From contig OW051471.1 in the NCBI GenBank assembly GCA_932521025.1, positions 2,232,001 to 2,296,000 on the forward strand: DNA of 64,000 bases. The letters are read 5' to 3'. The notes beneath the pieces are model-generated. The model did no database searches. It was not told the DNA's origin and was given only the letters and a program-made list of their open reading frames with translations. A program made the position numbers and the translations under genes. This stretch comes from Oscheius onirici. Its lineage: Eukaryota; Nematoda; Chromadorea; Rhabditida; Rhabditidae. Position 1 is the stretch's first letter. Every line of letters begins with the position of its first letter. Shown here in pieces: positions 31,501 through 41,751 of the stretch.

Positions 31501-32480
31501 GGTCAAATCCACGTCTTTCCTCTGAGAACCAGGAGAAATGAATCGAGAGAATTTTCAAGGACCAGTTGTTTTTAGCCCTATATTTCCGTTCATTCCGAAA
31601 TCGACGACTGAAGTAATCTCTGAGGAAAGACGTGGATTTGACCTTTGTGCGCAATATTGTTCACTTTTTGTTGAGTTCTTATAATCCACATTGTATTGTT
31701 CACTTTTTGTCCGGTCTCCTAAAAGAAAACACAGGGCAGAGACAAATCCCTCTTTGTTTAAAGAATCCACTTTTTCACAAATCCAGGTTGTTCACTTTTT
31801 GTCAATATTCATGGAATTTACGAATAGAGGTTCTTTATACACAAGCAAAAAGTGTGAACAATCGTTTTCGGCACGGTCCAATTCATTTTTGCACCGACTC
31901 CAGATCGAGACCAGACCGGCCAGAGCTAAGCCGAGCTTAACTTTTTACGCTGAATCCGATTTCGCGTAAACGTAAAGTACGTAACGTGTAGATTTGTCGC
32001 GCTGTATGGAAAAAGAGTCAATGTTTTTTACTAAAGCATACTCTGTTAGCCGAGAAAACAATCATTCTTGAGAGGACAGTGCAAAATTCAGAAACTCAAG
32101 GAAGTTGATTTTTTTTAAAAGGTTTCAAAACAAAGATAAGAAAGAAAGCAAGATCGAGAAGTACTGAAGGCGTAGAACATTGTGTAAAAAATAATGAGAC
32201 TCACTTGACAATATGCCTCGATAGATTGGTCGAACAAGCTGATCTGACCGTAGCTGAACACAGCAGACAGACGGCATCGCTCCTGTCCAGTCGAGCAAAA
32301 TACTCCCAGGCTGGGTGTTTTGACCGACTGAATTTCGTCTCCTCGTTGATTTCAGCTTTCTGAGCCTGTTTAACTTGTTTTTTAAAAATTTCTTACTTCC
32401 AGAAGGGACGCAATCAGTTTAGCTGCTTCCAGCAAAGAAAGTGGAAGATCAGAGAAGTTTGGAGAAGGAAGAGAGTCCAT
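25559..32480 (-). CDS. Triple BED-type zinc-finger protein
   Basis: Eleven exons from ATG at 32480 (MDSLPSPNFSDL) to TAG at 25561-25559: 32480-32397, 32365-32205, 31008-30861, 30701-30515, 29693-29550, 29510-29352, 28174-28077, 26526-26376, 26333-26237, 26196-26100 and 25754-25559. Three BED fingers are visible (aromatic W, Cx2C, then H-x-x-x-H/HH). The first is AWEYFARLDR ... RHIVKHH, the second CWNYFFRLDDQNVRCKLC ... KHLERHH, the third VWEYFKRTQDGNAQCAIC ... RHLMRHH. Several fingers are split by introns and rejoin in phase, which supports the model. Spacers are Ser/Thr/Pro/Tyr-rich. BED fingers are DNA-binding modules of transposase-derived regulators and chromatin proteins, so a nuclear DNA-binding role is likely. 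Finger 1 is out of frame by about 4 nt at its Cx2C, and intron 1 is only 31 nt. Introns 2 and 7 are swollen by transposons. Confidence 0.8.
26758..27046. mobile_element. GC-rich hAT-type MITE (GGGCCGGGCC ends) with target duplication
   Basis: About 289 bp flanked on both sides by TAATCCGGT (26749-26757 and 27047-27055). Ends read GTAGACATAGCTCCGGGCC and, inverted, GACAGGGCTGACGGGCC. The interior is AT-rich and non-coding. Related copies are a fragment at 31229-31357 and a SINE-interrupted copy at 52077-52802. It is in intron 7 of the BED-finger gene. Confidence 0.8.
27124..27330 (+). mobile_element. tRNA-derived SINE, family 2
   Basis: It reads TCTCTCTACTAATAAAGCGC, then a tRNA-like part with GGTGTATTGTTAAGAG and B box CGGGTTCGATTCC, then AAATATTTTTGCTTAATT, TTTTGAGTAGGAAATAG and GTAACCGCTAG. 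A near-identical copy lies at about 52203-52415. The T stem is mispaired, so it is not a working tRNA. It is in intron 7 of the BED-finger gene. Confidence 0.8.
30725..30815. repeat. CAGAGGGACAG simple repeat in a BED-gene intron
   Basis: GGGACAGG, GTAGACAGAGG and CAGAGGGACAG units are clustered. The same motif or its complement recurs in other introns or spacers (about 28047-28070, 41952-41985, 47708-47742). Confidence 0.5.
31229..31357. mobile_element. Fragment of the GC-rich hAT-type MITE
   Basis: It begins CTCCGGGCCGGCCCGCCTCG and continues through GGCCGTCGGACCGGGATCGG to AAAAGAATAT, where it is cut by the R1 element. Confidence 0.65.
31358..31786. mobile_element. R1 foldback element with about 172-bp inverted arms
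   Basis: The left arm, about 31358-31530, starts CTGGATTTGTGAAAAAGTGG. The right arm, about 31615-31786, is its reverse complement and ends CACAAATCCAG. The 85-bp centre is unrelated. Each arm matches a single R1 copy elsewhere, so this is the complete form of the family, sitting in intron 2 of the BED-finger gene. Confidence 0.85.
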
Positions 32481-32482
32481 TT

Positions 32483-32492
32483 CTGGAAAGGG
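32483..32492 (-). promoter_or_regulatory. Putative trans-splice acceptor of the BED-finger gene
   Basis: Minus-strand CCCTTTCCAG ends 2 nt before the ATG. Confidence 0.5.
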
Positions 32493-33817
32493 TATTTTTG
32501 TAGAAAAAAGTGGGAGAATGACTCAGAAATGAGAACATTGCAATGTTATTTTTGAACTTCAAATGAGCTTTCCTCTGCATTTACGAGTTTTTTCCAGAAC
32601 CGCAAAAATATAAAGCTCAAAGGCTTCAAATTCTTCATAATTGATAGTTTTGTTTCCCCCGATGATTTATAGAGGTGTAGGATGAGACAGAATTTACAAC
32701 GCTGAATTTTTCGCTTCTTTCTTTTCTGAACTAAAAAGTGAAAAAATATATGTTTCCGGTAGGCTAGATATCCATTCACTTGTCTCTTATTTTTAGTACA
32801 GCAAGATGATAGAACATATACGATTCTTTCTCCAACACAGGAAAAAAGGCACAGCAGAAAACCAGCCATATTTTAAGTTTTTTTTTGTCAAAATAATGGT
32901 GTAACCGTACTCAGATACAGCCAAGCAATCAGGATTGAGCAAGATTCGATGACTTCAGTTGGAAAATGAAACGAGTGAAAGAAAGTGTCAAACCCCATAA
33001 TTTTCATGACTGAGAAGCCGGCGGGACCTGCATTTTCCCATATTAATTTTTGTGAAATCCACTGCTGAAAAGACTATGCAACGACAAAAATAGAGTCAGT
33101 GTCTGAGGTTTAGCAGTGCTAAAACTTTGGAGACTAACATGCCCAAATTTTCCGAGACGGCCAGTAGTTTACCCTCCCCCATAAAATTTACAAAACTTAC
33201 TCAAACTTCAAGCCAGAGTAAAAACGAAAAAATATCAATAGATCGAATAAGATGATAGCCGGGGTGGCCAGCACACCGACAAATTGAAACGGCATTGGAC
33301 GGTCGGCAGACATAGAGTCAGTATCAAAGAGAGACCGAGAAGAGAAGGTCGACTGGATAGACTGAAAACTGAAGAATGTGCCTTCCGTGTATCGAGTACG
33401 AATAACAGTTCAGTCTGCGCTAAGAAGTACGATGGCAAGGCCGATGTGTGCGGGCGGACTCTCTTATTTCAAGGCTCTTTTCCGTAAAAGTTCTTCTCCC
33501 CCTATGTCTTGAAGAGAATATTTGCCGTTTGTTGTTCGTTTCGGGACCCACTGTCTATCTGTCTCTTTGACCCACACGAAACTACAGTACTTTGGCGCGA
33601 AGTCATTACGTGTTTTGGAACGGTTTATAGGTATACACAAATTCGGCATCAAAAGTGAGTTAGTTCCCAATTAAAATCCTGGTTGCTAACATGTGTGCTT
33701 TGTCTCATCCAGAGCCCGTATTCTGAACTCTACAAGTAAAAGTACTTTTCTTGCGTTCTTCTTGATTTGAAACGATGCTAGCTTTCCCTAGTAAAAATTA
33801 GAGTTCGTGCCAAAACT
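32493..33817. other. Intergenic, no gene seen
   Basis: No frame with splice support. Frames at 33235-33490 on both strands cover the same GC-richer 200 bp and show no family motif. Confidence 0.4.
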
Positions 33818-33825
33818 CTTCACAG

Positions 33826-33893
33826 CAGGGATGGCAAACCTGGCCGAAAAAGTCGCGCTATCCTGGCCTGGCCAGCCAGGTTTGCCATCCCTG
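33826..33893. mobile_element. Very short hAT-type MITE (68 bp)
   Basis: Ends CAGGGATGGCAAACCTGGC and, inverted, GCCAGGTTTGCCATCCCTG. Flanks CTTCACAG and TTCACTGC are an imperfect target duplication. Confidence 0.65.
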
Positions 33894-33901
33894 TTCACTG
33901 C

Positions 33902-36245
33902 CACGAAAGGAGCGTTCAAAAGTTTGCAAGACAGCTCTGAATTGATTTTTATGAGGTTGCTGAAAAGACTTCTGAACAATCACAATTCTCCAATTTTTCT
34001 CATTTCGTGTTGCCAGTGAAACCGAGTTGCTTACTTTCAAGCTGAAAACACTTTCAAGCTGAGCTTTTGTATTTTTTCTCTTCTCTTCGACTGTTTCAGC
34101 TCCATGTGAAAGGTTCAATCATCTAGGAATCATCCAAAACATCTTGACCTTCCTACCACCAGTATTTGTATTTGTCTTTGGTCAAACTATCCTTTTCAGA
34201 ACTTTTCCCCAGTTTGCTTCACCTATATTTCTCGGGTATGCAAAAGTTTCAATTACAGACATTTTTATTCTAAATATTCTTTCACCTAACTTTCCATGAA
34301 CTTTTCAAATTTGTTTCAGCAACAAGTTTTAAGCTTCATTTTTACGCGCATTTTGATGGATCCAATCAGAATTCGCCGCCAAAGTGGCTACTTTTCAGGT
34401 CCAATGCTGTATCTTCAAAAGGAAAATGAAACTTCGACTATAGTGCTACTTTCAAAGGCTTTTTTCCTTTTGTTTCAGTTCCATGGCATATCTGCAGGTT
34501 TGAAAGAGTTTCAAGCGTATCTATCGACAAAACCGTACCACCCTATACCGGAAGTATTTCCTACTTTGTTTTAGCTCCACGTTACAAATATCACCTTCAC
34601 ACAAGTTTTGATAAATTCCTTATTTCGTATTTTTTTCCATAGTTCCTCGACTCTCTCACCTCCAGGTAACCCTCTGACCCATCAATCGCTGTGAAAGTTG
34701 TCTATTCTCTCAGTTTTTTAGGAGTCGATTTGTCTCATTCACTCACTCGCCGCGCGACCTTTTACATGTCCTTTTCTCGGAAGCACTTTTCTCGCTCTTG
34801 CCCGGCCGAAAAATTGGGTCAGCTGCTAAAACAATGAAACTTCGGGTGGCGGTGAGTCGGGGGATCGGATGGTTTTTTTGTGTCCCTGTCCCTGAAGAAA
34901 AGAGGCTACTGAAGGTCACAGGACAAGCATATTACTTTGACTTATGACCATGCCTATTCTGTCGATTTTTTCACTCTTTTTCATTGGAATTCCTTTGGAA
35001 GGGGGACTGGAAAAGAAGTGCATTTCGATCCAGCTCGATAGCCGAACAGAAGCCGCTATCCGTGCCCAAAAGATGACAAAAACCGGGGGTACTGGGAGAT
35101 AGAAAGATGACCACTGGCGGTAGTAGGAAACTGGCGGTAGTAGAAAATAGTAGGAAATTGCGTACGCGCTATTTTCCGCATAAATTTGGTTAAAACTTCG
35201 TTAGTAATGAGTAATGAGTTTTTCCCAAACTGTAATAGTTACTGCGTGTTTTGGAAGAAGTCTGAAACGAGTAGTAAGCAAATAACAAGACTGCAATCAT
35301 ATCTCCTGAATATTTTGAGGTCGAGGTACATTGTAAGATTTCAGTTTTTTTGGTACGGAAGCCCCCAACGAAACAGTACTCGACAGAGACTGTAGCTATT
35401 TACATCCGGCGAAACTAAAAAATGTGGACATTGTGAGGATGTATGGAAAAGGACAGAAATTATATGAGACGACAATATTTTTTTTACTTATTTCAGTGGC
35501 ATTCCAGCGGAAGGAAGAGCCTGTTGCCTCAGGAGAAACACAAACCTTAGAGGAAAAACCTTTTCCTATGAAGCAAAGACAATTTTGCAGCAAAGAATAA
35601 AATCTAACTCAGATGAAACTAAAAAGGCACAATCACTATGTCAAGATGGAAAACGGAAAATATTAGGGAGAATACAATTTATCATTTTTTACTACCTAGT
35701 CTCAACCAATCATTACGTAAAACAGACATGGCTTTACACAATCGTAAAGTACAATTTGTGTTTGTTCAATCAGAATATAATCAGTTTGCTACAGTCAATG
35801 GAGTCTTCTACTGTAGGTGAAACAACAAAAAGTAGGCAAAAGAAGGAGGTTGCGGATAGATCAGTTTGCAACAAAGAGAAAACTGGCTTATACATCAGGT
35901 GTAACAAAAGAGCCAGTGTTTCTGACAATGAGGACAAGGTATAGAATGTAGAATGATGAATACAAAGTTTGAAGATTCCATTTTTTTTTCGAACACACGT
36001 GAATCGCTAATGACTGTGTGGCCCAGAACGTAGTCGTCTACCCTAGATGAATAAAAAAAGACAAAAATTGCCAGAGTAATTTTTTGCCATATTGCGGAAC
36101 AGATTAGTTTACTATAAAAAACTTTTCTGCCACAGATGAGACAACAAATATAGCAAGCTAAGAATTCATTGAAGTCAGAACATTTGGAAAAGAGTAGAAA
36201 AGTGTAAGCATTCTTGTTGTCAAGCAGTTGAAAACGAATAAGAGA
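33902..36245. other. Gene-poor spacer
   Basis: At 34832 an ATG followed by CTTCGGGTGGCG/gtgagt looks like a short first exon on the plus strand, but no partner exon was found. Nothing else supportable. Confidence 0.4.
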
Positions 36246-36253
36246 GTCTAGAG

Positions 36254-36622
36254 CAGGGATGGGCGGATGATCCGCATTCGCATCCGCAAAACCAAAAAAG
36301 TGACTATCCGCATCCGCAATCGCATTTCGAAAAAGTCACTATCCGCACCAAAAAGTCTTTTTTTGCGCTGTTCTTGCGCTGTTTTTTTGCGCATTTCGCT
36401 GTTCAAAAACTTCTCAGAAAGCACCTTTTTCCATCATTTTGAATGAAAAATTTTCAAATCCGAATCCGCGGATATCCTCGCAATTTTTCAAATCCGCGCT
36501 CAAATCCGCATCCGAATCCGCACCGGATTTTGGGCATGCGGATGTATCCGCATCCCCACCTGCTTTTTGGGTTGCGGATGCATCCGCATCCGCTATACCA
36601 TTTAAACATCCGCCCATCCCTG
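36254..36622. mobile_element. hAT-type MITE with perfect 8-bp target duplication
   Basis: Termini CAGGGATGGGCGGATG and, inverted, CATCCGCCCATCCCTG; direct flanks GTCTAGAG at 36246-36253 and 36623-36630. The body is 369 bp and full of CATCCGCA subterminal repeats, as expected for hAT transposase binding sites. No coding capacity. Confidence 0.88.
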
Positions 36623-36719
36623 GTCTAGAGAGACCTTTCAAAAATTAGGCAAAACGGAATTTTGACTGGAACAATGGTATAGGTAAAGTTTCTATCCGAA
36701 TCAGCTTCAGGTATCTTTA

Positions 36720-36957
36720 TGTAGGACCCTGTGAGACAAGCTCCTGCGCAGTCTTGCGACGGCGACCATTGCGGAGGCTTCCTAAGAGGCCAGATCGCTC
36801 TAAAGCTGCCCAGCATTTTCTAGGAACGCCTTCACCTTCGTACTACCATTTTACCAACCTCATAGAGGATAGAAGTTTGGTTGGGCCAAAGCGGAAAAGA
36901 AAAAAAAAAGAACTGAACTTGGGACCTTTAGATTGACGCCTCCTACCACTGCACAGG
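36720..36957 (-). mobile_element. tRNA-derived SINE, second copy of the GM130-intron family
   Basis: On the minus strand CAGTGGTAGGAGGCGTCAAT and GTCCCAAGTTCAG correspond to A- and B-box regions. The body includes GAGGTTGGTAAAATGGTAGT and GGCGTTCCTAGAAAATG, parallel to 15734-16040. Confidence 0.75.
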
Positions 36958-38235
36958 AGGAAAAATAACTGCACAAAAATGAAGTCAAAAAGTCAGTTTG
37001 CAACAAAGGATCAATTCTTCTGCCTCTGGTGAAAAAACATAGGGCAAAAGGTAAGACAGTCTACCATCAGTTCACCGTAAAAGAATGGAGTCTTCTACGA
37101 TAAAAACATATGTGGGAAATATAGTGTATTTGACGAGACAGACGAGGAAGAGCAAAATTGTAAGATTGCATTTGTTTCTCAACTCCGGCCATAGTGAAAT
37201 CGGGTTGTACCGAAAAGCTGGAGTCTTAGACGCAACAGATGAAACAAAACAACGAAGCAAATGAAGAAACGATGTCGGAATAACTATGTGTAATTGAAAA
37301 AGTTCTTTTTGACCGTTGTGTAACGATCGTTTTGAAATATAGACTGGAGTTTTCCAGTTTCAGTGATCAGTAGTTTTATCGAATGCTCGGTCGTATTGGT
37401 CATATATTTTGAGCCCATAAATTGATTTATCAGCTCACAGTATGTTATGTATCTAGTTTAGAATTTTCTGAAATGGTCTTTTTGAATTTTACGGAACTAG
37501 TCTGTACAAGCCATAAGAAACAAGTTTGGTAATGAAATTGCTGGAAAAAATTCAAAGTGTTCTATACCAGAACGGAGAGAAGGGCTATATGAAGGAAGAG
37601 AAAGAACTGAAAGTTTTTCTTAGTTCAGTTTCTTGGATGGGAAAAAAATCGGAGAAAAGTGCAAATGAACCGATTCGTTTCGCAGAAAAAAAACTGAACC
37701 CATACGATGCGCAGTCTGATGGAATTTTATCTGCCAAAGTGGGAAGGAGATTACAGTGGAAAAGCGGATATTTTCCAAGGGGCCAAAAAACAGTCAATGA
37801 GTAAAAGTTGAGTACCACATCTGCCGCTGATTGAACAATATTGATTGAAGAAAGTTTATATGGACAAAACGAAACATTTTTGGAGAAGAAATCGGATTGT
37901 AGCAAAAGCGAATCAGGCACAGTCAAAAGCATTGTCTTGAGATTTTTTGGTCGAATTCATGATCAAATTGTACGCCGGAATCACCGTTTCTATAAATTGT
38001 AGTCTAAAAGTTGCCAAAAAGTTTGGGCAAGTGAGAACCGGAAAACATTGAAGAATGAAAGAGAAATACCATGGTAGATCCAATTAGAAGATATATTGTT
38101 TTCATCTTCTCTACTTCTTCTTGTCGATTGGAAACTTTGCAATAGAGGATGTTATATTTGTCAGACACAACATGTTCATGCATTTGTCTGTTCTTTCAAA
38201 GTAGAATGAAAAGTCCTCTGGATTGACCTTGACAG
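36958..38235. other. Gene-poor spacer
   Basis: Frames at 37526-37932 overlap on both strands without splice signals or motifs. No gene called. Confidence 0.4.
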
Positions 38236-38840
38236 TCAGTTCAATGAAAACAAGTTAGGTCTTGCCAGTCTCCGTACTTCCTTAACACCTTTCGGAAAAA
38301 GGTTTTTCGTGGCGATTTTGTGCTGTCGGGAAATATTAATCATGGGAGTCATGAATTGACTATCGTTTTGAGAGTTGTGAGCTCTTTCAACCATAAAAAC
38401 TTTCACGTCAGACAAGAGGACGAGGTTGCGCCGTACCTTCAACATTTTGAGCATCTCTTTGCATTTTGTCAATCTCTTGAGCTTCCCATCATCAGAAAGA
38501 TACTGACCTTTAAAAATTCGATAACTTTGGTATCCCAGAGATGTTTTACGATAGATTGAACAGTCTATCGTGCAACATTGAGGTCTTTTGCAATCGAGTT
38601 CATGCTGAATGCATCATTCTTGGAGATCCTTCTTTTTACGATTCCTCGAATTCTTATGTTATTCACAGAACGTGGACGATCAGAAGATATCTTCAGGATG
38701 ACCTTTCCAGTCGATTTCCACTGTTTGGCAATCCGTTGTACCGTCCGGAGGGAAATCTTCAAGCGACGCGCGATGGAGGAGGCCTTTTTTCCATTCTGGG
38801 CGAGACAAGCGATGGGTTCTCGGTGTTGGCACCGCTTCAT
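38236..38840 (-). pseudogene. Decayed Tc1-like transposase
   Basis: The minus-strand frame 38840-38565 encodes the bipartite helix-turn-helix of Tc1 transposases (KKASSIARRLKISLRTVQRI, then ISSDRPRSVNN). A second frame, 38472-38236, holds the start of the DDE domain with LVLLSDVKVFMVERAHNSQN, where intact Tc1 enzymes have the first catalytic Asp in an SDEK-type motif. The two are out of frame with stops between them and the rest of the catalytic domain is missing. It lies directly beside an R1 copy whose border touches its start, suggesting R1 is this element's terminal region. Confidence 0.8.
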
Positions 38841-38867
38841 GTGTTTTGAAAACCAGTGAAATCATCT

Positions 38868-39031
38868 GGATCTGTGAAAAAGCGGATTCTTTGAAGAGAA
38901 AGGGATTTGCCTTTGCCCTGTTTCACTGACCGAACAAAAAGAGAACAATAACTTGTCTGAACTGTGTAACCTGACAAAAGAACAATATCTCCTACAAAAG
39001 TTAAATCCTCGTCTTTTCTCATAGGATCACT
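38868..39031 (-). repeat. Dispersed repeat family R1, copy 4 (adjacent to the Tc1-like transposase)
   Basis: It starts CTGGATCTGTGAAAAAGCGG about 28 bp upstream of the transposase start and ends CTTTTCTCATAGGATCACT. Confidence 0.75.
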
Positions 39032-39277
39032 GCTCCAGAAACCCTGATTGTAACATCGAAGAAAACGGACTATGTTTGACCCACAGCCGAAGATGAGCTA
39101 GTGAACAATGTTTAGCGCTCAACGATACGTTATTTTTAGCGACATGAATCTGTTGTGAATCAAGGAATATTAGGCTGAGAAGTTTGTGACGGCAGTCCAG
39201 TTACAGAAATTTTCCTGTTGTTTTTATCACACTGATAGCAAAGGGATCTAAAGGGAACAGACGATAAAAGAGTGATC

Positions 39278-39385
39278 CTATGAGAAAAGACGAGGATTTG
39301 GCTTTTGTAGGAGATATTGTTCTCTTTTTGTCCGGTTATTCAGTTCAGACAAGTTATTGTTCTCTTTTTGTTCGGTCAGCTGTTC
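39278..39385 (+). repeat. Dispersed repeat family R1, partial copy 5
   Basis: It runs from GTGATCCTATGAGAAAAGAC to TCTCTTTTTGTTCGGTCAG, inverted relative to copy 4. Confidence 0.7.
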
Positions 39386-39784
39386 TCAAACGGTAGGATA
39401 TCCAGGTCTCTTATATAGCCTATTAATTCGGCCTCAATGAAACCTACATTTTGAATAAAACATCAATTGATTTCCATTTTTCTAGAATGAGTTATGGGCG
39501 CCACCAAAATACTTTCGGCGCACCCTAATACAGTACACTGTAAAAGTGTTTGAAAAAAGTGTTTTCTATTCAGAAAGAGGACAGAAAACAGATTTCTATG
39601 CGTGCGAGAGCTTGACCTTCTGCCACATGCGACAATTAATTCTTGCGGAGTTCGTCCATCCATGCAACTTACAGGCCCTCAAATCGTATCTAGTGTCCTC
39701 TTACAACGTCATCCCCAAGGCTGAAAGATCTAATAATCGAACAATGTTGCCTATCCTTCTATTCACACCCAAAAGTCAGTTGAT

Positions 39785-39798
39785 AGTAGTCGCCTTAG
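39785..39798 (+). promoter_or_regulatory. Putative trans-splice acceptor of the lectin gene
   Basis: TAGTCGCCTTAG ends 3 nt before the ATG at 39802. Confidence 0.35.
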
Positions 39799-39801
39799 AA
39801 G

Positions 39802-41206
39802 ATGTTTGTCTTGCTCCTGACCAGTCTTCCTCTTCTAGCAGTGGGCAAATGTCCTTTTCCCAACGTCATTGAATCTGCAGAATACAACACTTGTTACGTC
39901 GCAGCACCGTAAGTCTATTAATTATTTGTAGTCTAATACAGTTCAGTTTTGCTGCTCCTTGGACAGCGGCAGAGAGCATATGCAAAAACATGGGAGGTCA
40001 TCTGCCGTCAGTAAAGGATAAAGCTCAAAACGATTATCTCGTGAACAGTGAGTCGGTTCACCGACGGTTGGACCTTTTTCAGTTACGCTCCAGCATCAAT
40101 TCGAATCTATTTGGCTAGGTCTATCGATTATCCTTGGACGTTGGCGCTGGACGGATGGCTCACCCTATAGCTACAGCAACTTTGAGCGTAATACTCCTAC
40201 TGACCAGGATAATAGTTTTTAGTGACTTTTGGAAACATCTGACTACTGGACGCAACTGGCGACCAGGCAGCATCTGGCATTTCGTATCCAGACGGCATCT
40301 GGCAAGGGGGTCTGGATAACTACTTCCTCCGCCAAAACTTTCCGTGTGAGGTGGGTTTTCTCACTTCTTAGTCATCTTTTTACTCAAAGGGTCATTACGT
40401 GCCTCCAAGCCTCAGGCAACTTCGCGGCGGGACCCACTATATACCTCCAAGCCTCCAGAGGAAATCAGGTAACTGCGTGGCGGAACCCACGGCAAATTTA
40501 ATTTTTGCATTTTTCTCGTTCTACACTACTTTTTTCGATTTTTACTTGTTTCTAATCGATTTATCGTCAAAAATTACCCCGAAAATAAGTAGTGGGACGC
40601 TAAAATTCGTGGAAAAATCATGGAAATAGGTGAAAATGACGTTTTTGAACAATTCGATTGAAAACAAGTAAAAATCTAAAATATGAGTCTAAACACTTAA
40701 AAACGAAATGTTGTCGTGGGCCCCGCCACGCCCTTCAACTCTCATCTTCAACTCTCAAACAAACTTCTGGTACTACAGTAATCCGAATATGGAGGCCGAA
40801 ACGAGACAAGCAGATTCCGATTGTCAACAGCTTGGTAGATATCTTGCTTCGATAACAAACGCATTTCAAAACACCAGAATTCAAAATACTTTCAAGACAT
40901 TGAACATAGACGACATAGAAGACCTGGACCTGCCCTTTGCCATCGGCTACGTTTTTGACAAACATGGAGCCACTGGGCATTGGACAGACGGAAACACTGC
41001 CAGCTATACCAACTGGGAAGCCAATCGTTTGTTTAGAAAAAATATTCAAAAGCATAATTTCAGAACCATCGGGTGATCCAGGGAGTGGCTTCACATATGA
41101 AAACACCATTATGAGTAGCTACACTGGAAAGTGGCGATCTGACAACGGCTTCAATAATAATGGGTACATGTGTGAGCTGCCAGCCCAGAAGAACTACTGT
41201 GCATAG
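39802..41206 (+). CDS. Secreted protein with two C-type lectin domains
   Basis: The signal peptide MFVLLLTSLPLLAVG starts at 39802. Exons: 39802-39908, 39947-40047, 40083 to about 40210, 40210-40352 (unclear), about 40742-41026 and 41064-41206 (TAG). Domain 1 shows a Cys near YNTCYV, IWLGLS, WRWTDGSPYSYSNF, then DGIW and NFPCE. Domain 2 shows DSDCQQLGRYLASITN, GHWTDGNTASYTNWEA, GKWRSDNG and GYMCELP. These are standard CTLD landmarks; no EPN/QPD-WND calcium set is evident, so sugar binding is uncertain. Such double-CTLD secreted proteins are common immune or cuticle-surface proteins in nematodes. Between 40205 and 40250 domain 1 needs a frame change and crosses a TGA. The spacer between domains contains a foldback repeat remnant. 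Confidence 0.75.
40380..40690. repeat. Repeat remnant shared with 60930-61260
   Basis: It shares AGGCAACTTCG(C/T)GGCGGGACCC, TTTTTACTTGTTT and GTGG(G/A)ACGCTAAAATT(C/T)GTGG with the later copy in the same order. It lies inside the lectin gene between its two domains. Confidence 0.65.
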
Positions 41207-41751
41207 AACTGTTTACCTAATACAAGGAACAGTTTGACTACAATAAATTTGTGAATTCTGTCTGTATAGAAACCGTCGTGACGGCTCTGTAAATTTTTAG
41301 AATTGAGAAGGAGGACAGTCTTTCAAGAGAACGCAAAGAACTTGTCTTTACCGAAAGATATCACCTTCTAAGTTTTACCAGTACGATTACTGTTCAAATC
41401 CGAATCGTCCATTTTTTATATCATCATGTTCCGCTACTTACTCTTCCGGAAAGAGTCTTCCCAATTATTTTTGGTTCTAACAATATTTTTTCCCATCTTA
41501 GGCCTTTGAAAATCCCCCAGAACCAAATGCTTCCAGAAATGCCATAAATAGTAGGCCAGTAGTCCCAGAATTTGCCTATTCTGCTCCCTAATCTACTTGT
41601 TTTGTCCATCTCTCTCACACACCTGTTTACAACCCTTTCTGTATGCTTTGCTTGTGCTGTTTGCCGTATGAGCAGCAGCAACAGTCCTTCCTCCTGTTTT
41701 GACTGATCCCCTGACGTGTCTCTCGAAAAACATAACTATTGCCATTTCCCC
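41207..41751. other. Short intergenic region
   Basis: No gene. It contains the 3' flank of the lectin gene and the 5' flank of the sphingomyelinase gene. Confidence 0.4.
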
